DNA of 56,598 nt from Bacteroidota bacterium (GCA_013285805.1 JABDGY010000007.1:1-56598); one strand, 5' to 3'. Counted from the stretch's first letter, positions 1-8,115 are shown. Numbers and translations are program-made. Notes: generated from the letters alone by a model not told the origin.

Positions 1-11
1 TGGTACCTATA

Positions 12-1142
12 TCATAATGTTCCTCTTTTTGCCTGTTCAGCTTCAATAGATTCGAACAAGGCTTGAAAGTTTCCTTTGCCAAATGACTTTGCGCCAACCC
101 TTTGAATTATTTCAAAGAATAAGGTCGGCCGGTCTTCCACGGGCTTTGTAAATATTTGCAATAAATATCCTTCCTCATCTCGGTCAACCATTATACCAAG
201 TTGTTTTAACACCTCAAGATTCTCCTTTATCTTACCAACCCGCTCAGATACAGTGTCATAATAGTTACCTGGCACATGCAGGAATTCAATTCCTCTTTTC
301 CTCATTTCTCCAACCGTGTGTATTATGTCATCGGCGGCAACAGCAATGTGCTGGCAACCAGCCCCTTCATAAAACTCAAGATATTCTTCTATCTGAGATT
401 TCTTTTTACCGGCCGCAGGTTCATTGATCGGGAATTTAATTCTTCCATTGCCATTCGTCATTACTTTACTCATAAGCGCAGTATATTCAGTTGAAATATC
501 CTTATCATCGAAAGTGATGAGATTAGTGAACCCAAGCACATTTTCGTAAAACCTAGCCCATTTACCCATAGTACCCAATTCTACGTTACCAACACAATGG
601 TCAACATACTTTAAGCCTATATCGGTCGGTTTATAGTCAGAATCCCACTTCACAAATCCCGGTAAAAAATGGCCCTTATAATTCTTTCTTTCTACAAATA
701 CATGTAGCGTATCGCTATAGGTATGAATACCCGCACGCCTTACTTCACCAAAAGCATCTTTTTCAACAACAGGAGTAAAGGCTGAAGTAGCTCCTCTTTT
801 CCTTGCCTCAACATAAGCTGCTTCAGCATCATCAACCCAAAATGCTATCACCTTCACACCATCTCCATGTTTCCTTACATGTTCTGCTATCAAAGAACCT
901 GAATGCAATGAAGCGGTAAGCATCAGTGTTATCTTTCCCTGATTAATTACATAAGAGGTACGATCTCTCAAGCCTGTTTCAAGCCCTGCATAGGCAAGCG
1001 ACTGGAAGCCAAGCGCAGTTTTATAAAAATGTGCCGCCTGTTTAGCATTGCCAACATAAAACTCTATATAATCAGTACCGTTAATAGTAAGAAAATCTGC
1101 ACTTACTTTCTCTTTTGCTTTGGTGATTTGTTCTGCCTCCAT
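12..1142 (-). CDS. hppD: 4-hydroxyphenylpyruvate dioxygenase
   Basis: Converts 4-hydroxyphenylpyruvate to homogentisate using Fe(II) and O2, the second step of tyrosine breakdown in the cytoplasm. The 376-residue protein has the two vicinal-oxygen-chelate halves typical of the family. The three expected iron ligands are visible: His182 in VDHCVGN, His265 in GCQHIAV and Glu344 in LFFEIIQR. The reading frame is open 14 codons further upstream to a GTG, but I chose the ATG that begins MEAEQITK because it is the first ATG and gives normal family length. It lies 113 bp behind hmgA on the same strand and I see no promoter of its own, so the two probably form one operon driven from the hmgA promoter. 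Confidence 0.95.
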   Translation of the reverse strand: MEAEQITKAKEKVSADFLTINGTDYIEFYVGNAKQAAHFYKTALGFQSLAYAGLETGLRDRTSYVINQGKITLMLTASLHSGSLIAEHVRKHGDGVKVIAFWVDDAEAAYVEARKRGATSAFTPVVEKDAFGEVRRAGIHTYSDTLHVFVERKNYKGHFLPGFVKWDSDYKPTDIGLKYVDHCVGNVELGTMGKWARFYENVLGFTNLITFDDKDISTEYTALMSKVMTNGNGRIKFPINEPAAGKKKSQIEEYLEFYEGAGCQHIAVAADDIIHTVGEMRKRGIEFLHVPGNYYDTVSERVGKIKENLEVLKQLGIMVDRDEEGYLLQIFTKPVEDRPTLFFEIIQRVGAKSFGKGNFQALFESIEAEQAKRGTL

Positions 1143-1255
1143 ATTATTTATGAATGTATTGTTGATAGATGATAAATGCAACACTGGTTAAGGCTGCGGC
1201 CCATAATAGCCTCTCAAATAACCTTAGGGCTACAGGTTTTTTATCTCGTGCCATA

Positions 1256-2428
1256 TTATGAAGGTATTAATGTTTTACCTGCCCACGACATATAGTAATC
1301 ATTTACCTCTGTCTTCAGCGCATCTTCCGTTATCATCATTGGCCTGAAAGGGTCTATCATCACCGCAAGTTCATTGGTTTCCTTTTTGCCAATACTTCTT
1401 TCAATAGCACCAGGATGCGGGCCATGGGGGATACCACCCGGATGAAGAGTAATTTGCCCTTTCTTAATATTGTTCCGGCTCATAAAATCTCCGTCAACGT
1501 AATATAATATCTCATCAGAGTCAATATTGCTGTGATGGTATGGTGCAGGAATAGCCTGCGGGTGGTAATCATATAAACGGGGTACAAATGAGCAGACCAC
1601 GAAATTATTTCCTTCAAAGGTCTGGTGAATAGGTGGTGGCATATGTACCCGGCCTGTAATGGGTTCAAAATTGTGAATTGAAAAGGCAAACGGGTAATGG
1701 TAACCATCCCAGCCAACAACATCAAACGGATGAGTGCCGTAAATGTACCTATACAACATACCCTGTTTCTTAATCTGTACCAGGAACTCGCCAGTCTCGT
1801 CATGTGTTTCTAATCCTTCCGGTATTTTAAAATCACGTTCGCAGAAAGGTGAGTGTTCCAGCAACTGGCCATATTCATTCCTGTAACGTTTAGGTGTAGC
1901 AATTGGGCTAAATGATTCAACAATCAATAACCTGTTCTTTTCCGTTTCAAATTCAACCTGATAAATAGTACCCCGGGGAATAACTACATAATCGCCATAT
2001 TCAAAAGCAATATCGCCATACATAGTTTTAATGCTACCATTGCCTTCGTGAATAAAGATCATTTCATCTGCGTCGGCATTCTTATAAAAATACTCGGTAG
2101 ATTTCCTTGGAGCAGCAACACCAATCGTCAAATCACTGTTTATAAGTAAGGTTTTTCTACTATCAAGATAATCATTCTCAGGAGGAGTATTAAATGTAAC
2201 ATAACTGCGGGGCTTAAGGTTTTTCTTCACAGCTATTTTAGGTTCAACGGATATTCCTTCTTCAATATGAGTAATTATAGTAGGCGGGTATAAATGATAT
2301 ACCAATGAAGCACTTCCGGAGAATCCTTGTGTACCTACAAGCTCTTCCTGGTAAAGTGTCCCATCTTTTTTTCTGAATATCGTGTGGCGTTTTTGAGGAA
2401 TTATTCCCTCCCTGTGATAGTATGGCAT
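1256..2428 (-). CDS. hmgA: homogentisate 1,2-dioxygenase
   Basis: Opens the ring of homogentisate to maleylacetoacetate with Fe(II) and O2; it acts directly after HppD. The 390-residue protein has a double cupin fold pattern. A His/Glu-rich segment around residues 284-300 (PAPYHHSNIDSDEILYY) and the motif HPGGIPHGPHPG at 329-340 correspond to the metal and substrate site of the family. It is shorter than the human enzyme but in line with bacterial homologues. It is the first gene of the hmgA-hppD operon, and a Crp/Fnr-type palindrome with a consensus -7 element lies just upstream. The later pathway genes (maleylacetoacetate isomerase, fumarylacetoacetase) are not in the window. Confidence 0.94.
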   Translation of the reverse strand: MPYYHREGIIPQKRHTIFRKKDGTLYQEELVGTQGFSGSASLVYHLYPPTIITHIEEGISVEPKIAVKKNLKPRSYVTFNTPPENDYLDSRKTLLINSDLTIGVAAPRKSTEYFYKNADADEMIFIHEGNGSIKTMYGDIAFEYGDYVVIPRGTIYQVEFETEKNRLLIVESFSPIATPKRYRNEYGQLLEHSPFCERDFKIPEGLETHDETGEFLVQIKKQGMLYRYIYGTHPFDVVGWDGYHYPFAFSIHNFEPITGRVHMPPPIHQTFEGNNFVVCSFVPRLYDYHPQAIPAPYHHSNIDSDEILYYVDGDFMSRNNIKKGQITLHPGGIPHGPHPGAIERSIGKKETNELAVMIDPFRPMMITEDALKTEVNDYYMSWAGKTLIPS

Positions 2429-2475
2429 TTTTCGTTGCGTTTAGTTATACCTTTTGGGCTACTACTGTAACACAA

Positions 2476-2519
2476 CAAAATTATATGCGACATATGCTTT
2501 AAACAATGACCTTAGTCAC
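2476..2519 (-). promoter_or_regulatory. hmgA promoter with Crp/Fnr-type palindrome, 36.5-bp spacing
   Basis: Palindrome ATGAC-CTTA-GTCAC at 2506-2519. On the minus strand the -7 element TAATTTTG (2476-2483) matches the Bacteroidota TAnnTTTG consensus at all six fixed bases. The palindrome centre is 36.5 bp upstream of the final G of TTTG, the same value as at five other promoters here. The hmgA start codon is 48 bp beyond that G. The palindrome would cover the -33 region, as at class II Crp/Fnr sites. Confidence 0.75.
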
Positions 2520-2576
2520 AGTTTAAAAATGAAGTTTCTAAGGAAAACATATAATATAAAGGAGATAGGAACATTA

Positions 2577-3284
2577 TTAGTCGGAAACATTTGCCGAATG
2601 CAAAAGTTGTTGCTGGCTTACTATTTTAATCTTCTTTCCATTTAACTCAATGCTTTTCTCTTTACTTAGCTCTGTAAGCAAACGCGTAGCTGTTTCACGA
2701 GCTGTACCAACTATGCTTGCTAATTCTTCACGCGTTATTGATATATCAATGGTACATCCATCGTCTTCGTATCCGTAACTTTCTTTCAGTAGCAATATAC
2801 TCTGGGCCAATCGTTCTTTAACGGATTTCTGAGCCAGGTCCGTAATTGTTTGTTCCGCTGTTTTAAGCTCTTCAGAAAAAAGGTGTATCACTTTAAACGC
2901 CAGACGCGCATTTTTCTCCACCAAATCAAGAAATGCCTTTGCAGGTATGAAGCAAAGTGTAGAGGTTTCTAGTGCAGTAGCAGATGCAGAGTACCTGTCG
3001 CCACTAAGGATAGCCCTGTATCCCATAATATCACCATTTTTAGCCAGGTGTATAATCTGGTCTTTGCCATCGGGGCCGGTTTTGGTAACCTTTATTTTAC
3101 CATTATTCACACAATACAGGCCATGCGGGTATGTATCTTCCTCAAAAATAATCTGACCCTTTTTGTAAGTAACACAGCTCTTATGCAAATCCATTTCACG
3201 GGTCTCATCAAGATTCATATCGCTGAAAATTGATTTTAACCTTACACTACAATGGTAACATTCTATTTTGGTTGTTGCAGGCAT
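2577..3284 (-). CDS. Crp/Fnr family transcriptional regulator, FNR-like
   Basis: A 235-residue DNA-binding regulator: cyclic-nucleotide-binding-like beta-barrel (about residues 25-130), long dimer helix (130-160) and winged HTH (165-225). It aligns well with E. coli FNR. ATALETSTLCFIP places Cys111 at the position of FNR Cys122, and Cys9-x2-Cys12 matches Cys20-x2-Cys23. The fourth FNR cluster ligand (Cys29) is Ser18 here, so an iron-sulfur cluster would need a non-Cys ligand. The recognition helix reads TARETATRLL: Arg196, Glu197 and Arg201 match the CRP contacts Arg180, Glu181 and Arg185, while Thr200 takes the place of FNR Ser212. This suits TGA-type half-sites. It is the first candidate for the palindromes around it. 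Its role and signal are inferred. Confidence 0.9.
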   Translation of the reverse strand: MPATTKIECYHCSVRLKSIFSDMNLDETREMDLHKSCVTYKKGQIIFEEDTYPHGLYCVNNGKIKVTKTGPDGKDQIIHLAKNGDIMGYRAILSGDRYSASATALETSTLCFIPAKAFLDLVEKNARLAFKVIHLFSEELKTAEQTITDLAQKSVKERLAQSILLLKESYGYEDDGCTIDISITREELASIVGTARETATRLLTELSKEKSIELNGKKIKIVSQQQLLHSANVSD

Positions 3285-3300
3285 GGGAAGATTTATTTAT

Positions 3301-3308
3301 CAAATTTA
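3301..3308 (-). promoter_or_regulatory. putative -7 element of the crp/fnr gene
   Basis: TAAATTTG on the minus strand is a full TAnnTTTG match, 17 bp upstream of the regulator's start codon. The nearest palindrome (3356-3369) is 61.5 bp away, not 36.5 or 58.5, so I do not count this gene as part of the palindrome regulon. Confidence 0.45.
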
Positions 3309-3354
3309 GTATTACTTATCCGTTATAATTCAATTGCAGCGCTATTTTTAAGAG

Positions 3355-3399
3355 TGTGAGAAAAGTCACATGTTTTAAACCGGGCATGCTTTTTATTTG
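3355..3399 (+). promoter_or_regulatory. promoter of the 37-aa peptide gene with a perfect CRP-consensus palindrome
   Basis: TGTGA-N6-TCACA at 3355-3370 is the textbook E. coli CRP consensus; the 14-bp core used for comparison is GTGAG-AAAA-GTCAC (3356-3369). The -7 element TTTATTTG (3392-3399) matches five of six fixed bases. Centre to final G is 36.5 bp, identical to the hmgA and coxB promoters. The peptide start codon follows 24 bp after that G. Confidence 0.7.
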
Positions 3400-3422
3400 C
3401 AGTAACTTATATTCAATTAATC

Positions 3423-3536
3423 ATGAGCGAAGTTCACGAAGGTCAGAATCTTAACTATTACATAATGATGTACGTAGTTATTTTCAGTTGTATCGGAGTT
3501 GTTGCTGCAGTTGCAGAAGCCTTTTTTATAAAATAA
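3423..3536 (+). CDS. 37-residue single-pass membrane peptide
   Basis: ATG to TAA encodes 37 residues beginning MSEVHEGQNLNYY, followed by a hydrophobic stretch (about 14-35) and ending in FFIK. It is probably one membrane helix with a polar N-terminus. I do not recognise a family. What supports it as a gene is its own promoter, which has a consensus palindrome and -7 element at the regulon's standard spacing, and its place between the FNR-like regulator and the oxidase operon. Small helices of this kind often accompany terminal oxidases, so an accessory role for the cytochrome oxidase is possible, but this is inference. Confidence 0.6.
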   Translation: MSEVHEGQNLNYYIMMYVVIFSCIGVVAAVAEAFFIK

Positions 3537-3547
3537 CTCTAACACAT

Positions 3548-3652
3548 TTATTTTTTCTTCAATAGACTTGCAGGTATCGGCCTACAGCCACAGTTCTTTG
3601 CGTGCTCCAAATGCCATTTCAATCTTTGTTCCTTAGTAGGATTCTTTGGCAT
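3548..3652 (-). CDS. 34-residue Cys/His microprotein
   Basis: ATG to TAA encodes MPKNPTKEQRLKWHLEHAKN followed by a CGC motif and a basic tail. His14, His17, Cys21 and Cys23 form an H-x2-H-x3-C-x-C cluster that could bind a metal. It starts 10 bp after the stop of the 76-residue CPMC protein on the same strand, as the last gene of the cytochrome oxidase operon, and ends 11 bp from the convergent 37-residue peptide gene. I do not recognise the family. A role in copper or heme handling for the oxidase would suit the context but is not shown. Confidence 0.5.
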   Translation of the reverse strand: MPKNPTKEQRLKWHLEHAKNCGCRPIPASLLKKK

Positions 3653-3662
3653 TTTGTGCTTT

Positions 3663-3893
3663 TCATGCCATTCCTTGTTCATCTTCTTTCTTATTCTTTT
3701 TAACTTTTGAATAGAACCAATAAGAAATTCCGCCCCCGCCTAATATTGGTATCAAGGCGAGTATGGCCGTTGTTTCTTCATAGGCGGTCTGTGTCTTTTT
3801 TGTGGCGCCTGCCTGGCACATCGGACATGCCTTGACAAATGCCGGTAGCACAAACAATGCAATCAAAGCAGTATATACTCTTACACTTCTCAT
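3663..3893 (-). CDS. small membrane protein with a CPMC motif
   Basis: A 76-residue protein with an N-terminal hydrophobic signal or helix (5-20), then ACPMCQAG just after it, a second hydrophobic segment (about 42-60) and a charged KKNKKEDE tail. The Cys-Pro-Met-Cys motif directly after the signal region would face the periplasm and is a plausible copper or thiol-exchange site. It begins 2 bp after the stop of ctaB and is co-transcribed with the oxidase genes. The function is unknown; copper delivery or assembly of the oxidase is a guess from the motif and position. Confidence 0.75.
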   Translation of the reverse strand: MRSVRVYTALIALFVLPAFVKACPMCQAGATKKTQTAYEETTAILALIPILGGGGISYWFYSKVKKNKKEDEQGMA

Positions 3894-3895
3894 AA

Positions 3896-4792
3896 TTAAC
3901 TGAATTTAGCAATTACCAATACTATCAACACAAAAGGTAGATACACAAAAGAGCCAAACATTAATCCTAAAGCCGATTTGCTTGTTCTGCTTTTATATAA
4001 TTTATACGCAAATATTACCATACCCACGCCAGCTAAACCAAGTAACCAGCCAACCGATACACCTGCTGAATAGTACATATTGAAAACCAAGCCCGCAGGA
4101 ATAATTAAGAATGTAGATAGCAATATAATTATGGCGGATGCTTTATTACGGCCTCCTGAAGTCGGCATCATTTTTATGCCTGCTTTGTTATATTCTTCAT
4201 CAAGCAACCATGCAATTGACCATGTGTGCGGGAATTGCCAGATGAATTGAACCGTGAATAATAACCATGCTTCATTAGATAATCTACCAGTTGCCGCCAC
4301 ACAACCAATTACTACAGGCAATGAACCGGCAATGGCACCGGGTATAATAGTAAGGCGTGTAATTTTCTTTAGTGGAGTGTATATGCCGGCATAAATAATT
4401 ATTGCAATTAAACCGAGTATAGCACAAAGGCTGTTTACCTGGTAAAGGAGAAATAATCCCACCACGCCTAGAACAGCAGCCACTAAAAGTGCTTCGCCAA
4501 CCTGCATCCTTCCCGAAGGAAGGGGTCTATTAAGTGTGCGTTTCATCAATTTATCAGAATCTCTTTCAATAACCTGGTTCAGTGTATTGGCCGCACCGGT
4601 TATCATAAAACCGCCAATAGAGATGAGCCAAATAATTGATGGTTCTATATGCCTGTTACTTGCCCACAGGTAAGCCATAGCAGCTGAAAATACCACCAGT
4701 GACGAGAGCCTTATTTTTATAAGTTGGGTATAATCAGCAAGTTTTGACTGCAACGCTTTTACGGGCGAATTGATTGCGGTTATTGTTTCCAT
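3896..4792 (-). CDS. ctaB: protoheme IX farnesyltransferase (heme o synthase)
   Basis: Adds a farnesyl chain to heme b to make heme o for the terminal oxidase; it is an integral inner-membrane prenyltransferase of the UbiA superfamily. The 298 residues contain about eight to nine hydrophobic segments and the first polar loop motif NQVIERDSDKLMKRT (from about residue 73) with its conserved Asp residues, plus the second loop DEEYNKAGIKMMP. It lies 1 bp after the stop of the second subunit III gene. No heme a synthase (CtaA) is present in this window, so the final heme type (o or a) cannot be told from the sequence. Confidence 0.93.
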   Translation of the reverse strand: METITAINSPVKALQSKLADYTQLIKIRLSSLVVFSAAMAYLWASNRHIEPSIIWLISIGGFMITGAANTLNQVIERDSDKLMKRTLNRPLPSGRMQVGEALLVAAVLGVVGLFLLYQVNSLCAILGLIAIIIYAGIYTPLKKITRLTIIPGAIAGSLPVVIGCVAATGRLSNEAWLLFTVQFIWQFPHTWSIAWLLDEEYNKAGIKMMPTSGGRNKASAIIILLSTFLIIPAGLVFNMYYSAGVSVGWLLGLAGVGMVIFAYKLYKSRTSKSALGLMFGSFVYLPFVLIVLVIAKFS

Positions 4793-4793
4793 A

Positions 4794-5387
4794 TTAGTTT
4801 AAATAAACAAGTATGTAAAGAATTGGCCATATAGCCACCACAAAATACCAGTACATGCTGCAAGCTATAATCCTGCTCTTTAAAACTCCGAAAGGCAAAG
4901 GCTTACGAAAGGATGAAAAGAGGTAAAGCAATATTGTGAGCCCTACTAATACATGCGCCCCATGCAACCCTATAAGCGTGTAGAAAAAAGCGCCATAGAG
5001 GCTGGAATGCGTGGTGAGCCCATAGCCGACCAGTTTTACCCATTCCGTTCCCTGAACAGCAAGGAACGTTGCTCCCAACAAAAGGGCTGCCGTTAACAAT
5101 CCTTTCGACCTGATTTTAATATAGGCCGCACTCTTCACCCGCCTCCCAAACATATACAAGGCGAAAGCGCTGGATAAAAGTACTAACGTATTCACAGCAG
5201 TTACCTCTATGGGTAAGCGTGGCTGCCCTGCAGGTGGCCAAACCATAACCCCGGCACGGTTAACTATATATGCGCTTATAAGGCCTGCGAAAAACATGGC
5301 CTCAGTGGCAAGCACAAACACCATACCAATTATACCATCGCTGGTTATTTTCTTTTCTTGTATAGGCGCGGTCATTACAGCTTCCAT
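4794..5387 (-). CDS. cytochrome c oxidase subunit III, second copy
   Basis: A 197-residue membrane protein with about five helices. It carries the subunit III signature in GLHGAHVLVGL (about residues 139-149) and the C-terminal MYWYFVVAIWPILYI. It is a paralogue of the protein encoded at 5763-6371, from which it is separated by the subunit IV gene. In the other copy the terminal motif reads MYWHMVDLIWIF, so the His/Asp pair is lost here. It is part of the coxBACDC'-ctaB operon. Confidence 0.88.
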   Translation of the reverse strand: MEAVMTAPIQEKKITSDGIIGMVFVLATEAMFFAGLISAYIVNRAGVMVWPPAGQPRLPIEVTAVNTLVLLSSAFALYMFGRRVKSAAYIKIRSKGLLTAALLLGATFLAVQGTEWVKLVGYGLTTHSSLYGAFFYTLIGLHGAHVLVGLTILLYLFSSFRKPLPFGVLKSRIIACSMYWYFVVAIWPILYILVYLN

Positions 5388-5399
5388 TTTTAAGTTGAA

Positions 5400-5744
5400 T
5401 TAATGAGGTTTTGTTACATCAAGCGGAACAGCAGTGATGTCCGGATATACACCAAAGAAAAACGCGAATAATATCAGCAATACTGAAGCTATTACTATAA
5501 ATACCAGCAACGGTTCATACTTCAGGTGCATAAAATTGCGCATCACTAAAGCCGTTTTCCATATGGCTGTACCAAATATGAGTATAATTGCCAAACCAGG
5601 TGATACCAGGTAGCCCACAAGCAAACTTACAGACAATAATGCTAGCAAGGTTAATAATATTCTTGTATAATGCGGGTGTCCATGATAGTCATGTTCTGCA
5701 TCTGGGAAAATGGCGTTGTCGTTGTTATGTGTGACAGTTTCCAT
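5400..5744 (-). CDS. cytochrome c oxidase subunit IV (CyoD/COX4-type)
   Basis: A 114-residue protein with a polar His/Asp-rich N-terminus (NIFPDAEHDYHGH-like region) and three hydrophobic helices (about 29-47, 50-66 and 77-98). The segment WKTALVMRNFMHLKYE in the middle is typical of bacterial prokaryotic subunit IV. It probably stabilises the subunit I-III assembly in the inner membrane. It sits between the two subunit III genes. Confidence 0.85.
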   Translation of the reverse strand: METVTHNNDNAIFPDAEHDYHGHPHYTRILLTLLALLSVSLLVGYLVSPGLAIILIFGTAIWKTALVMRNFMHLKYEPLLVFIVIASVLLILFAFFFGVYPDITAVPLDVTKPH

Positions 5745-5762
5745 AGTGTTTAATTTTAAAGG

Positions 5763-6371
5763 TTATTTAGCTATATAAAGAAGAGGAAATAAGAATATCC
5801 AGATAAGGTCGACCATATGCCAATACATACCTGCTAATTCAACGCGGTGAAGGTTTTTACCTTTTCGTACCTGCATCATAATAATGAACATTACAATTAT
5901 TCCGACAAGTACGTGTGTTCCGTGAAGGCCAGTCATTATATAATAGAAAGACCAGAATAATGAATTCACATGGTCTCCCGCTTGTTGCAGATGTGGGCTG
6001 GTAAATGTGAAACCTTCACTGATTTCATGGTAATATTCTATTGATTTATCGACCAGAAATATTAAACCACCTGCAATTGTGCATGTCATCCATGTCAGTA
6101 CTTTCGGAATGTCCCTATGTTGTGCGGCTTCGTGTGCCCTGACTATAGTGTAGCTACTGCAAAGCAGAACCACCGTATTAATAGCGCCTATTAGTGTAGA
6201 TGTATGTGCAGCCATTTCACTCCACTGCGGGTAACGAAGACGATACTGCAAGTAGGTGGCAATTAACCCCCCGAATATTACTAATTCACCTGCAATAAGG
6301 ACCCACATGCCAAGGCGGCCTTCGGGAACCTTATTTATGGGTAGCGAAAGATGTTGCTGTTTTGTGCTCAT
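5763..6371 (-). CDS. cytochrome c oxidase subunit III
   Basis: A 202-residue membrane protein of the COX3 family with five to six helices. The signature GLHGTHVLVGI is followed by HRVELAGMYWHMVDLIWIF at the C-terminus, both standard for subunit III. The reading frame begins 41 bp inside the end of coxA. No other in-frame start would leave the first helix intact (the next Met is inside it), so the overlap appears real and may couple translation of the two subunits. Confidence 0.92.
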   Translation of the reverse strand: MSTKQQHLSLPINKVPEGRLGMWVLIAGELVIFGGLIATYLQYRLRYPQWSEMAAHTSTLIGAINTVVLLCSSYTIVRAHEAAQHRDIPKVLTWMTCTIAGGLIFLVDKSIEYYHEISEGFTFTSPHLQQAGDHVNSLFWSFYYIMTGLHGTHVLVGIIVMFIIMMQVRKGKNLHRVELAGMYWHMVDLIWIFLFPLLYIAK

Positions 6372-8094
6372 AGTTGTTTTGTGTTACATTGTTAGTGTCA
6401 TTTTTGCCTTGAACATTTTGTGGGAGAAAATCTGCGCCTTCACCGGGAAGGCTATATTCATAAGGGCCGTGATAAACCACCGGGTAAGTTTGGAAATTGC
6501 CATGCGGAGGAGGAGAATCTGCAACCCATTCGAGTGTGTTTGATTCCCACGGATTCTTAACTCCCTTCTTGGCTTTGGCCAAACTGGTGAATAAATTATA
6601 CAGGAATATGAATTGTGAGAGTATGAGAATTATAGCGCTTATTGTCGCGATTTTCTCGAAAGTAATATAAGGCTCTCTCATTATCAGGCTGAAGTCCGAA
6701 TAATCATTTATCCTCCTGTGCTGACCGGCAAGGCCATTGAAGAAAAGTACGAACCATGTAACGTTGAATGCAAAGAATGTGAGCCAAAAGTGCAGTTTAC
6801 CTAATCCCGCGTTAAGCGATTTACCTGTAAACTTCGGAAACCAGTAATAGATAGCCGCGAAAAAACCAAAGAATATATCGGGGAATAATGTGTAGTGGAA
6901 ATGAGCAACTACAAAATAGGTATCATGTGCATAAATATCGAAAGTATTTGAGCCCAGGAACAGACCAGTCAATCCACCTATAAGGAAGAGGCCGATGAAG
7001 CCCAACACCCACATCATAGGCACACTGAATTTAATTGAACCCTTCCACAATGTTGCCATAAACGAAAGAAATATGCCGGCAAAGGGAATTGATATAAGAA
7101 TGGTGCCTATACTAAAGAAAGTTGCCATGCGCGGGTCGATACCTGCTACAAACTGGTGATGGGCCCATACAAGAACCGAAAGTACTGCCGATACCAGTGC
7201 CATGTATATAATTGGTTTATACCCAAATAATGGCTTGCGTGCGAATACCGGCAATATTTCAGCCAGTACCCCTAACGCAGGCAAAAGCAATACATATACC
7301 TCAGGGTGGCCAAAGAACCAAAACAAGTGTTCCCATAACATTGGGTCGCCGCCACGTGCGGGGTCATAGAAGCCTGTGCCAAGTATATTATCAAAAAGCA
7401 ACATGAAAGCGCCTGCGACAAGCGGGCCTACTGAAAACATAAATATTACTGATGCAATATTAATGAACCATACTACTATCGGTACTCTGAAAGCTGTCAT
7501 ACCTTTAGTGCGCTTATTAATAGTTGTAACAACGAAGTTGATACCCCCCATTAACATGGCTACGAGCTCTAAGGCTACTGCAAGTATCATCAGGCTTACT
7601 CCTGAAAAAAGCGCTGTAAAGAAATGAGGATTGTGGTTAACATATCCCCCTGCAGAGAAAGGAGGGTACATTGTCCATCCACCGCCAAATGCACCACCAG
7701 GAACGAAGAATGATGCAAGTAAAACCACTGCGCTCAGAAAAAATATCCAGAACGATAACATATTTACAGTTGGAAAAGCCATATCATCGGTACCTATCAT
7801 TAGCGGAATAAGCAGGTTGCCTAAAGCTGACAATAGCACAGGCATACCTACCCAGAACACCATAATCATGCCATGGCAAGTTACAAATGCATTATATTGA
7901 GTTGCGCTCAGGTGGCCGAAAAGAGGGATTGATGCATTAGGATAAGCCAGGTTATACCTGAAAACATAGGCCAGGAATCCTCCAACCCCCGCCATAATTA
8001 TGCCCATAATAGCATACTGCATTCCAATTACTTTATGGTCGGTGGAGAAGATATACTTACTCCAGAAGCTTTGTTTGTGTAATGTAGCGTCCAT
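6331..8094 (-). CDS. cytochrome c oxidase subunit I
   Basis: Catalytic core of an A1-type heme-copper oxidase, 587 residues and about 12 membrane helices. Visible ligands: His74 (low-spin heme), His263 with Tyr267 in GHPEVY (CuB and cross-linked Tyr), His312-His313 (CuB) and His398/His400 in VVAHFHYTL (hemes). Glu265 of GHPEV is the proton-gating residue of A1 enzymes. It reduces O2 to water and pumps protons. It is the second gene of the operon, 21 bp after coxB. The polar Asn/Thr-rich C-terminal tail overlaps the start of the next gene. Confidence 0.97.
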   Translation of the reverse strand: MDATLHKQSFWSKYIFSTDHKVIGMQYAIMGIIMAGVGGFLAYVFRYNLAYPNASIPLFGHLSATQYNAFVTCHGMIMVFWVGMPVLLSALGNLLIPLMIGTDDMAFPTVNMLSFWIFFLSAVVLLASFFVPGGAFGGGWTMYPPFSAGGYVNHNPHFFTALFSGVSLMILAVALELVAMLMGGINFVVTTINKRTKGMTAFRVPIVVWFINIASVIFMFSVGPLVAGAFMLLFDNILGTGFYDPARGGDPMLWEHLFWFFGHPEVYVLLLPALGVLAEILPVFARKPLFGYKPIIYMALVSAVLSVLVWAHHQFVAGIDPRMATFFSIGTILISIPFAGIFLSFMATLWKGSIKFSVPMMWVLGFIGLFLIGGLTGLFLGSNTFDIYAHDTYFVVAHFHYTLFPDIFFGFFAAIYYWFPKFTGKSLNAGLGKLHFWLTFFAFNVTWFVLFFNGLAGQHRRINDYSDFSLIMREPYITFEKIATISAIILILSQFIFLYNLFTSLAKAKKGVKNPWESNTLEWVADSPPPHGNFQTYPVVYHGPYEYSLPGEGADFLPQNVQGKNDTNNVTQNNYEHKTATSFATHK

Positions 8095-8115
8095 ATCTGA
8101 TTCTTGTTTTAAGTG

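Noticed and set aside
2454-2645. A 63-codon plus-strand reading frame between hmgA and the regulator.
   Set aside because: It covers the hmgA promoter and the 3' end of the regulator gene, has no protein-like pattern and no promoter with the regulon spacing on that strand.
3301-3369. Autoregulation of the crp/fnr gene from the 3356 palindrome.
   Set aside because: The distance to its -7 element is 61.5 bp, which breaks the otherwise exact 36.5/58.5 rule.
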